Positions 7,347-13,470 of a stretch of 15,488 nt of DNA are shown here, in pieces. The notes below the pieces were generated by a model that was not told the DNA's origin, made no database searches, and saw only the letters and a program-made list of their open reading frames with translations. The stretch's first letter is position 1, and each line of letters begins with the position of its first letter. The stretch is from contig JBBDWJ010000270.1 in the NCBI GenBank assembly GCA_040902925.1, positions 1 to 15,488 on the forward strand, in the 5' to 3' direction. The stretch is from JBBDWJ01 sp040902925. GTDB lineage: Bacteria; Acidobacteriota; Terriglobia; Bryobacterales; UBA6623. Made by a program: the position numbers and the translations under genes.

Positions 7347-8731
7347 CACACGGCTACTTCCTGCAGGAAGATCCGAAGGAGCTTCAGATCATGAAGCCCT
7401 ACCCGCCGCTCGGCATCCTTTACCTCTCCTCCCATCTGCGCCGGCAGGGTTTCGGTGTCGAGTTGTATGACAGCACTTTTGGGTCGCTCGCGGAGCTGTC
7501 CCGTATCTTCGAATCTGAGAAGCCCGGAGTCGTCGGCATCTATGGCACGCTGATGACGCGCCGCAACGTTCTCGCCATCACGGCCGCGGCAAAGGCGAGC
7601 GGCTGGACCGTTATTCTGGGCGGACCGGAGCCGTCAAGCTACGCCGCCGAGTATCTCGCCCGCGGCGGCGACTTCGTCGTCGAAGGCGAAGGGGAAATCA
7701 CGCTCAAGGAATTGCTAGCCGCACTTCGCAGCGCCGACGCCGCGGCCATCACCAGAGTTCGCGGCCTCTACTACCGCGACGAATCAGGCGCTGTCGTCCA
7801 CACCGGCCCGCGCAAGCAGATCGCCGATCTCAATGCGCAGCCTTGGCCCGACCGCGAACGAATTGACATCGCCCAATACATCGAGACCTGGCGGCAGCAT
7901 CATGGCAAGGGATCGGTTTCGGTCATCACAGCGCGAGGCTGCCCCTATCATTGCCGATGGTGCAGCCACTCGACCTACGGCAAAACGCACCGCCGGCGCT
8001 CCGCGGAAAGCGTCGCCGATGAAGTGGAGGCGATCCTCGGGCGTTATCATCCCGACATGCTCTGGATGGCCGACGATGTCTTCACCATCCACCACGGCTG
8101 GATCAAAAGCTATCTCAACGAGTGCAGGCGGCGAGGCATCCGAATTCCCTTTGAATGCATCACGCGCGCGGACCGGCTCAACAGTGAGATGGCCGACGCA
8201 TTGGCGGAGCTTGGCTGCTTCCGGGTCTGGGTCGGCTCGGAAAGCGGCTCGCAACGCATCCTCGACGCGATGGAGCGCGGCGTCGCCGTCGACGAAGTGC
8301 GCCAGGCCATCTCACTGTGTCGCGAGCGCGGCATCGAGACCGGCATGTTTCTGATGTGGGGGTACGAAGGAGAACAGCTTTCCGACATCGAAGCCACTGT
8401 CGAGCACGTCAAGACTTGCATGCCCGACGTTTTCTTCACGACTGTCTCCTACCCCATCAAAGGCACTCCCTACTACGAGGAGGTAAACGATCGTCTGGTA
8501 AGCGTGGACGACTGGGGGCGAACCAGCGACCGTGAGCTAAAAATTCGCGGCCGTCACTCGCGCCGCTATTTCCAGTTCGCCGACAAACTGCTGCGCAGCG
8601 AAGTCGATCTGCACCGCCTCCGGCGCCGGAACGGCACGCCGGCCGACGCCACCGCCGCGCGTGATCTCGAAACACAAGCCACTACGGCGCGGCTCGGGCT
8701 GCGCGAAGCGGCGCTGGAGGTCGATGCATGA
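7331..8731 (+). CDS. Cobalamin-binding-domain radical SAM protein 3
   Basis: A 466-aa protein beginning inside the end of radical SAM 2. It has MKPYPPLGILYLSSHLRRQG (21-40) and LYDSTF (45-50). An intact VILGGPEPSS (94-103) and VVEGEGE (116-122) indicate a usable B12-binding region. The cluster ligands are C204-PYH-C208-RW-C211. The following CSHSTYGKTHRRRSAESVADE parallels the CAKPLFGDSYHHRSAAAVAAE of radical SAM 2. Further motifs are LWMADD, VWVGSESGSQRILDAM and WGYEGEQLSDI. The tail of about 60 residues after SYPIKGTPYYEEV is basic and low in complexity. The stop codon overlaps the next start in ATGA. Likely role: radical SAM C-methylation or a related carbon-centred reaction in the pathway encoded by this operon. 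Confidence 0.87.
   Translation: MDLLLTHGYFLQEDPKELQIMKPYPPLGILYLSSHLRRQGFGVELYDSTFGSLAELSRIFESEKPGVVGIYGTLMTRRNVLAITAAAKASGWTVILGGPEPSSYAAEYLARGGDFVVEGEGEITLKELLAALRSADAAAITRVRGLYYRDESGAVVHTGPRKQIADLNAQPWPDRERIDIAQYIETWRQHHGKGSVSVITARGCPYHCRWCSHSTYGKTHRRRSAESVADEVEAILGRYHPDMLWMADDVFTIHHGWIKSYLNECRRRGIRIPFECITRADRLNSEMADALAELGCFRVWVGSESGSQRILDAMERGVAVDEVRQAISLCRERGIETGMFLMWGYEGEQLSDIEATVEHVKTCMPDVFFTTVSYPIKGTPYYEEVNDRLVSVDDWGRTSDRELKIRGRHSRRYFQFADKLLRSEVDLHRLRRRNGTPADATAARDLETQATTARLGLREAALEVDA
8716..8720 (+). promoter_or_regulatory. Ribosome binding site of methyltransferase 1
   Basis: GGAGG lies 7 nt before the ATG at 8728, inside the end of radical SAM 3. It is the best Shine-Dalgarno of the cluster. 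Together with the ATGA overlap it fixes the methyltransferase start. Confidence 0.7.
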
Positions 8732-9666
8732 GCACGGCCCCCTTCCTCGCGCCGCCGGAGGTGTCGAGCGCGACACCGGCAGGCATCGCGTTCGATCGAA
8801 TCGCGCCGCACTACGACGAAGACTTTACGAATTCGCTGATTGGCCGACTGCAGCGTGAACACGTTTGGCGGCACATCGATGGTCTTTTTGCCCCGGGCGC
8901 GCGAGTGCTCGATCTGGGCTGTGGGACCGGCGCGGACGCGATTCATCTGGCGCGCCGGGGCTGTCAGGTCCACGCGGTGGATGCTTCCGGGCAGATGATT
9001 GCCGAAGCCCGGCGCAAGGCCGCTGCCGCCGGGCTGGCTGACATCACGTGGGACAGACAATCCTGTCTGTCCACACAACGACAAGCGCAGCAATCCGCAC
9101 CACCAGCAGAGCAACGGTCCGTGCAACCGTCAGCGCAACCCTTGGCCAATGCAGCAAGCAAAGAGAACAGACAGGATTGTCTGTCCCACTATGACGGCGC
9201 CCTCTCGAACTTTGGCGTACTTAACTGCGTCGAGCATCTGCGCCCAGTGGCAACCTCGCTCAGCGCTCTGATTCGCCCAGGTGGCCATCTTGCACTCTGC
9301 TTTATCAGCCGCTTCTGCCTCTGGGAAACCGTGGCGTACTGCGTCCAAGGCCGGCCCGCCAAAGCCGTTCGCCGCTGGAGCAACCAGGGCCGCGCATCGG
9401 CATCCCTCAAGGGCTCAGCGCCGTTCCCTGTGTACTACCACTCGGTACGCGAGATCATCAGCGCTTTCGAGCCCGAGTTTCAACTGACGAGCTACGGCGG
9501 CATCGGTATCTTGGTTCCGCCATGCTATCTGGAAGCGCGGGCCAACCGCATGCCCGGGCTAACAAAGCTCGCCGCCCGAATCGATCAAGTGATCTCAGCG
9601 TGGCCTATCTGCCGCGCGGTAGCCGATCATGCTCTGCTCGTTTTCACGCGAGGGCCCCAGCCTTGA
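8728..9666 (+). CDS. Class I SAM-dependent methyltransferase 1 (with in-frame repeat insertion)
   Basis: A 312-aa Rossmann-fold methyltransferase. Motif I is VLDLGCGTGADAIHLA (60-75), with the acidic residue ending strand 2 in HAVDAS (82-87). Post-motif elements are YDGALSNFGVLNCV (155-168) and IRPGGHLALCF (182-192). It ends in an AWPICRAVADHALLVFTR pattern that I recognise from methyltransferases next to cobalamin radical SAM genes. Residues about 107-154 are foreign: a Gln/Ser-rich stretch (WDRQSCLS ... RQDCLSH) encoded by the 142-bp palindrome-bounded element at 9048-9189. It falls between the strand after motif II and the YDGALSNFG segment, where relatives seem to have only about 15-20 residues. 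The frame is kept, so a protein is made, but activity may be altered. The acceptor is unknown; O-, N- or C-methylation are all possible. Confidence 0.85.
   Translation: MSTAPFLAPPEVSSATPAGIAFDRIAPHYDEDFTNSLIGRLQREHVWRHIDGLFAPGARVLDLGCGTGADAIHLARRGCQVHAVDASGQMIAEARRKAAAAGLADITWDRQSCLSTQRQAQQSAPPAEQRSVQPSAQPLANAASKENRQDCLSHYDGALSNFGVLNCVEHLRPVATSLSALIRPGGHLALCFISRFCLWETVAYCVQGRPAKAVRRWSNQGRASASLKGSAPFPVYYHSVREIISAFEPEFQLTSYGGIGILVPPCYLEARANRMPGLTKLAARIDQVISAWPICRAVADHALLVFTRGPQP
9051..9072 (+). repeat. Dispersed palindrome, copy 1
   Basis: GGACAGACA, loop ATCC, TGTCTGTCC: a perfect 9-bp stem with a tetraloop. It forms the left end of the element in methyltransferase 1. Confidence 0.8.
9165..9187 (-). 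repeat. Dispersed palindrome, copy 2
   Basis: Inverse orientation to copy 1: the loop reads GGAT on the plus strand and one base differs in the first arm (GA instead of GG at 9165-9166). It forms the right end of the element. Confidence 0.8.
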
Positions 9667-9974
9667 CTCGGCCCGCACACCAAACCCTCGCCGATCCACC
9701 GTGCGCTACACTGACAAAATGGAGCCGGGGGTCGTGCGTTAGCTTCCCGCTGAACCGCTCTTTCCAGGCCAGGCGGGCCGCAAACAAGACTTCTCCTTCG
9801 CACGGAAATCTCTCATCCCCCCAGGCTTCTTCTGAATCAGACGGGACCCGCGAACGCCTCGCCGGCCAGCAGCGGCGATCGTCGCCGGACCATCTCGGAG
9901 CATCGTTCTTGTCCACCTCCAGCCAGTCAACGGTCTCCAAAACGGATCAGCCACGCGACAAGAATCGCTTCGTC
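9667..9974. other. Gap inside the operon between methyltransferases 1 and 2
   Basis: This 308-nt gap is unusual in an operon with otherwise tight junctions. No stop interrupts the methyltransferase 2 frame across it, but the translation is Ser/Arg/Pro-rich with no domain. A minus-strand frame (9644-9940) is also open and gives 98 residues that I cannot assign. Both are probably by-products of high GC. No convincing promoter or terminator was seen; GGCGA-TCG-TCGCC near 9875 could form a small hairpin. It may be decayed coding sequence or another short element. Confidence 0.4.
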
Positions 9975-10907
9975 ATGCTGCGCTGCCCTGGCTGCCGCGA
10001 AAAAACCGTACTGTTCTCGAGCATCAGCGCCGACGGCTGGCCGTGTTCCTGTGGTTTTCGCTTAGAAAAGCGGGACGGAATTCTTCGCGCGCTCCCTGCC
10101 GAGCGCAACAGCTATTACAAACAGTTCGCCGAAGAGTACTTGACCGTCCGTCACGACGAAGGGCGCGGCAGCGAGAGCCCTGACTATTACCTCGCGCTTC
10201 CCTATCAAGACATCAGCGGCCGACTCGCCGAACAGTGGGCGATGCGTGGAAAAACCTATCGCTACTTCGAGCGCAACATTCTCCCAGGCATCGAGCAGGA
10301 ACTCAAAGGCAAGCTGAACGTTCTTGATCTCGGCGCCGGCCCGGGCTGGCTTTCCTATCGCATGGCGTTGCGGGGGCATCGGCCGGTCGCCATCGATTTG
10401 CTCGACGATCCGCTCGACGGCTTGGGCGCCGCCCATCATTACCACACCGCGCTCGGCGAGGAATTCCCCGTCATCCAGGCCGAGTTCGACAACCTGCCGC
10501 TGGGCGATTCGCAATTCGATCTCGCCGTTTTCAACGCATCATTTCACTACGCGACCGACTACCGCCAAACCTTGCAGGAAATTCGCCGCTGCCTGCGCTG
10601 GGCGGCCCGCGTGGTGATTCTCGACACGCCGATCTACGAACGCTACGAATATGGCGAGCTGATGCGCGAGGAACGCCACCAGCAGTATAGCGAACACTAT
10701 GGCTTTCGCTCCGACAGCGTGCCCAGCATGGAATATCTCGATCAGGGCATGATGCGTGAGCTGTCGACCGACCTGAACTTGCGTTGGACCGTTTACCGGC
10801 CGTGGTACGGCTGGCGCTGGAGCCTGCGTCCCCTCAAGAGCCGCTTGCAGAGCCGCCGTCCGCCATCGCGTTTCTGGATTCTGGTCGGCACCTGGACGAA
10901 GTCATGA
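9975..10907 (+). CDS. Zinc-ribbon SAM-dependent methyltransferase 2
   Basis: A 310-aa protein. The start at the ATG at 9975 is chosen because the recognisable protein begins at once with a zinc ribbon: C4-PG-C7 and C24-S-C26-G. The methyltransferase domain has motif I NVLDLGAGPGWLSYRMA (115-131), the acidic end of strand 2 in VAIDLLDD (138-145), and LPLGDSQFDLAVFNASFHY (174-192) typical of UbiE/Methyltransf_11 proteins. The ribbon plus methyltransferase order resembles RlmA-like and many secondary-metabolite methyltransferases. The tail is basic and Trp/Arg-rich (276-310). The stop codon overlaps the start of radical SAM 4 in ATGA, so the two are translationally coupled and likely act on the same intermediate. 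No Shine-Dalgarno precedes 9975; an upstream TTG near 9908 is an alternative start. Substrate unknown. Confidence 0.82.
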   Translation: MLRCPGCREKTVLFSSISADGWPCSCGFRLEKRDGILRALPAERNSYYKQFAEEYLTVRHDEGRGSESPDYYLALPYQDISGRLAEQWAMRGKTYRYFERNILPGIEQELKGKLNVLDLGAGPGWLSYRMALRGHRPVAIDLLDDPLDGLGAAHHYHTALGEEFPVIQAEFDNLPLGDSQFDLAVFNASFHYATDYRQTLQEIRRCLRWAARVVILDTPIYERYEYGELMREERHQQYSEHYGFRSDSVPSMEYLDQGMMRELSTDLNLRWTVYRPWYGWRWSLRPLKSRLQSRRPPSRFWILVGTWTKS

Positions 10908-12367
10908 TCCTGCTGCTTCATCCTCGCAGCACCAAACCCAAAGACCGGCGCTTCCCGCTTTCGGTGCTGGCGATCGCGGCGCTGCTCGAAGAGCGCGAGG
11001 ACTATCTCATCATCGACGGCAATCTCGACGCCGATCCCGAAGCCGCGCTCGATGACGCGATGCGTGAGCCGCCGGTCGAATTGCTCGCGGTTTCGGTGAT
11101 GCCCGGGCCGCAAATGGTCGAAGCGGTGCGCCTGTCGCGGAGCTTTCGCAAAAAATATCCATCGGTGCCGATCGTGTGGGGCGGCTACTTCCCTTCCCTC
11201 TATCCCGACGCGACGCTCAATTGTGACTATGTGGATTTCGCGATTCGCGGCCAGGGCGAGCACACCTTTCTTGAACTTCTCGAAGCGCTTCGCAGCGAAG
11301 GAGGCGGCTCGAGGATCAAGGGACTCTCTTACAAGGACGACTCCGGCTCGATTGTTCACAACGCCGAGCGGCCGTTCCTTGCCCCCGACGAGTTCCCCTG
11401 GTATCCCTATCACCGCATCGACGTCGCGAAATACCTGTTGCCGACGTTCCTGGGAAATCGAACCGGCGTGCATCACGCCAGCATCGGCTGCCCTTACCGC
11501 TGCAACTTCTGCGGCGTGATTCCGGCTTACGGCAGCACCGAAAAAATGGAATCGCCCGCGCGAACCGAGCAGATTCTCCGCTACTTGCGGCAGAACTACG
11601 GCATGGACGCGGTGCAGTTCTACGACAACAATTTCTTCGTCGGCGAAGATCACGCACGCGAGCAAGCCGACCGCCTCGCTCCGCTCGGCCTTCGCTGGTG
11701 GAGTGAAGGCCGCGTCGACGCCATGTTGCGGTATTCCGACGACACGCTAACCAAGCTTCGCCGCGCCGGCGCCACCGTGATCTTCTTCGGCGCCGAGTCG
11801 GGCTCCGACTGGGTGCTCGATCAAATGAATAAGCAACTCAAAGCCGAGCAAACCCTCGAGCTCGCGCGGCGGCTCCGCCGCTTCGGTATCGCGCCCGAGT
11901 TCTCATTCGTGCTCGGCAATCCGCAAGACCCCGAGCGCGACGTTCGCGAAACCCTCGCCTTCATCCGCCGGATCAAAAGCCTCAACCCCGAGGCCGAAAT
12001 CATCGTGCAGCACTACATTCCGACGCCGCAGCGCGAATCGATGTACGGCTGTGTCGACGGCCAAATGGAATTCCCGGCAACACCCGAGGAATGGGCATCG
12101 CCGCGCTGGTTGAACTTCACTTTGCGCAACGACCCGAAGCTACCCTGGCTGCCTGAGCACCTGAAATCGGAAATCGATAATTTTGAGCTGGTAGTCAGCT
12201 CGCGCTGGCCGACGATCCAAGACATCCGCATGCCCTTCTGGGGCCGCTGGATGCTCAAGACTCTCAGCAGTTGGCGTTACGCATTCGGCGTGTACGACAA
12301 ACCGGTCGAGCTCGAATGGGCGCAGCGTTTTGTCAATCTCAGAAAGCCCCGGCTGGAAAGCTTGTAG
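10904..12367 (+). CDS. Cobalamin-binding-domain radical SAM protein 4
   Basis: A 487-aa protein. The N-terminal B12-type Rossmann region starts MILLLHPRS and carries FPLSVLAIAALLEERE (17-32), PIVWGGYFPSLYPD (89-102) and FAIRGQGEHTFLELLEAL (112-129). The cluster motif is C196-PYR-C200-NF-C203, followed by VQFYDNNFF and FFGAESGSDWVLDQM. The C-terminal domain (about 375-487) has PKLPWL, then SSWRYAFGVYDKPVELEW. It mirrors the PWLKGRAHRR ... WRLDHDVYGAPLELW arrangement of radical SAM 1, so 1 and 4 form one subfamily and 2 and 3 another. It overlaps methyltransferase 2 by 4 nt. A spacer of 149 nt separates it from methyltransferase 3. The likely chemistry is a cobalamin-assisted radical methylation or rearrangement; the substrate is unknown. 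Confidence 0.87.
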   Translation: MILLLHPRSTKPKDRRFPLSVLAIAALLEEREDYLIIDGNLDADPEAALDDAMREPPVELLAVSVMPGPQMVEAVRLSRSFRKKYPSVPIVWGGYFPSLYPDATLNCDYVDFAIRGQGEHTFLELLEALRSEGGGSRIKGLSYKDDSGSIVHNAERPFLAPDEFPWYPYHRIDVAKYLLPTFLGNRTGVHHASIGCPYRCNFCGVIPAYGSTEKMESPARTEQILRYLRQNYGMDAVQFYDNNFFVGEDHAREQADRLAPLGLRWWSEGRVDAMLRYSDDTLTKLRRAGATVIFFGAESGSDWVLDQMNKQLKAEQTLELARRLRRFGIAPEFSFVLGNPQDPERDVRETLAFIRRIKSLNPEAEIIVQHYIPTPQRESMYGCVDGQMEFPATPEEWASPRWLNFTLRNDPKLPWLPEHLKSEIDNFELVVSSRWPTIQDIRMPFWGRWMLKTLSSWRYAFGVYDKPVELEWAQRFVNLRKPRLESL

Positions 12368-12414
12368 CGCAACGCGATAATGGCGCGGATACTGATAGGG
12401 CGTGGCGGGAGACG

Positions 12415-12444
12415 GCGTGCCCGCTCCGCGGCAGCGGGATGCGC
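12415..12444. repeat. Hairpin in the spacer after radical SAM 4
   Basis: CCCGCT (12420-12425) pairs with AGCGGG (12433-12438) around a 7-nt loop. The stem extends to GCG/CGC through wobble pairs past one bulged base. There is no T-tract. It may pause or attenuate transcription before methyltransferase 3 rather than end it. Confidence 0.3.
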
Positions 12445-12516
12445 GAGCGGCGATGTGCGCCGCCCATGCGCTAACATGAGCGCAGCGCAATCGATAGGTA
12501 TCCTCGGGGCGCCATC

Positions 12517-13209
12517 ATGGCAAGCTCCCCCACGTCAATCCATCCGATCGAAGGCCACCGGCTTTGGGCGGAAAGCTACGACGCTGATCTGAACCCGTTG
12601 CTGGCGCTCGAGCGAAGAGTTCTACAACCTCATCTCGACAAACTTTCTGGCAAGCGTTTCGTGGATGTCGGCTGCGGCACGGGGCGCTGGCTTTCGTTCG
12701 CGCGCGAAGCGGGAGCGGATGTGCTTGGTTTCGATCTGACGCCGGAAATGCTCGCCCGCGCCGCCGCCAAGCCAGCCCTGCAAGGAAAGCTCGTCTGTGC
12801 GGACGCGCAGAGCCTCCCCATCGCGGACGCAACCGCCGACGTTACGCTGAGTTCGTTCTGCATTTCCTACGTCGAGGACATCCCCGCTATGTTCGCTTGC
12901 TTGGCGCGCATCACCAAGCCGGGTGGCCGCATCATCATCAGCGACATCCATCCAGGGGCCGCAAGCGCCGGCTGGAAACGCACCTTCCGCAGCGCCGGGA
13001 AACTCTACGAAATGAACCTCGCCGCGCGCCCCAGCAAAAACCCTTTCCGCGCCGGACTCGATGCAGGCCTCACGCTATGGCGCGTGTTGGAGCCTCGCTT
13101 CGGCGAAGCCGAGCGCCCGCTGTTCGCGAAAGCAGGTAAAGGGGATTCGTTTGAAACCGTTGCCGCTATCCCCGCGTTGCTCGTTTCGCTTTGGGATCGC
13201 GAGGATTAG
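12517..13209 (+). CDS. Class I SAM-dependent methyltransferase 3 (UbiE/Methyltransf_11 type)
   Basis: A 230-aa protein with IEGHRLWAESYDADLNPLLALERR (11-34) as cap and motif I FVDVGCGTGRWLSFA (48-62). The acidic residue ending strand 2 is in GFDLTPEMLARA (71-82). ADAQSLPIADATADVTLSS (95-113) gives motifs II/III, and ITKPGGRIIISDIHPGA (132-148) the late strand. All SAM-binding elements are present. The C-terminal third (150-230) is a lid region of unknown specificity. It is the last gene of the co-directional run, 149 nt after radical SAM 4, with only a weak GGGG as ribosome site. It could be expressed with the operon or separately. The acceptor is unknown. Confidence 0.85.
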   Translation: MASSPTSIHPIEGHRLWAESYDADLNPLLALERRVLQPHLDKLSGKRFVDVGCGTGRWLSFAREAGADVLGFDLTPEMLARAAAKPALQGKLVCADAQSLPIADATADVTLSSFCISYVEDIPAMFACLARITKPGGRIIISDIHPGAASAGWKRTFRSAGKLYEMNLAARPSKNPFRAGLDAGLTLWRVLEPRFGEAERPLFAKAGKGDSFETVAAIPALLVSLWDRED

Positions 13210-13285
13210 CGGGTAACCACGCACCCGCCGGTAGCGTCGAAGAGGGAAAGCCGGCGATAAAAGCGCCGGGCAGGGGTCTCCGGAC

Positions 13286-13327
13286 AGCGCGATTTTGGTA
13301 GCGCGGTTTTGATAGCGCGGTTTTATC
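13286..13327 (+). repeat. Three tandem 14-nt repeats
   Basis: The units are AGCGCGATTTTGGT, AGCGCGGTTTTGAT and AGCGCGGTTTTATC. They lie in the 261-nt spacer between methyltransferase 3 and the secreted hydrolase. The 14-nt period is not a full helical turn. The remainder of this spacer shows a TTTATAAAG at 13447-13455 that might belong to a promoter, but no well-placed -35 accompanies it. Confidence 0.6.
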
Positions 13328-13470
13328 GAGTCTGTGGAGCAATCAGGGGCATGCTCCGCGACGCAAAGCGATCAAGCCGATGGATCGGACCAACGGATCA
13401 CGCGGCTCCGAGTGTTCGGCGCTGGTTCCTTGATCGGTTCTCGTACTTTATAAAGACCTCTGGTATACGC

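Larger units (their letters stand above)
9048..9189. mobile_element. REPIN/MITE-like element bounded by inverted palindromic repeats
   Basis: The ends are terminal inverted repeats of 25 nt, the outer 23 identical: GTGGGACAGACAATCC... at 9048 and its complement ending at 9189. Each end contains the palindrome GGACAGACA-N4-TGTCTGTCC, so each can fold alone or with the other. The 92-nt interior (9073-9164) has no gene of its own and reads as Gln/Ala/Ser-rich residues in the host frame. It lies inside methyltransferase 1. No clear target duplication was seen. Two inverted palindromes around a short spacer is the layout of REPINs, which are moved in trans by a RAYT transposase; none is in this window. 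Confidence 0.65.

Noticed and set aside
9048..9189. Possible CRISPR repeat-spacer unit
   Set aside because: Two repeats in opposite orientation with one spacer, and a solo copy 6 kb away, do not form an array. No cas genes are present.
9644..9940. Minus-strand open frame of 98 codons in the operon gap
   Set aside because: It overlaps the end of methyltransferase 1, has no recognised domain and no strong ribosome site. It is kept only as a question in the findings.
10793..11665. Minus-strand open frame of 290 codons opposite radical SAM 4
   Set aside because: It overlaps the CxxxCxxC-bearing gene completely and has no motif of its own.
13309..13470. Longer start for the secreted deiminase-like protein
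   Set aside because: The 54 extra residues are Arg-rich, overlap the tandem repeats and would place the signal peptide in the interior.
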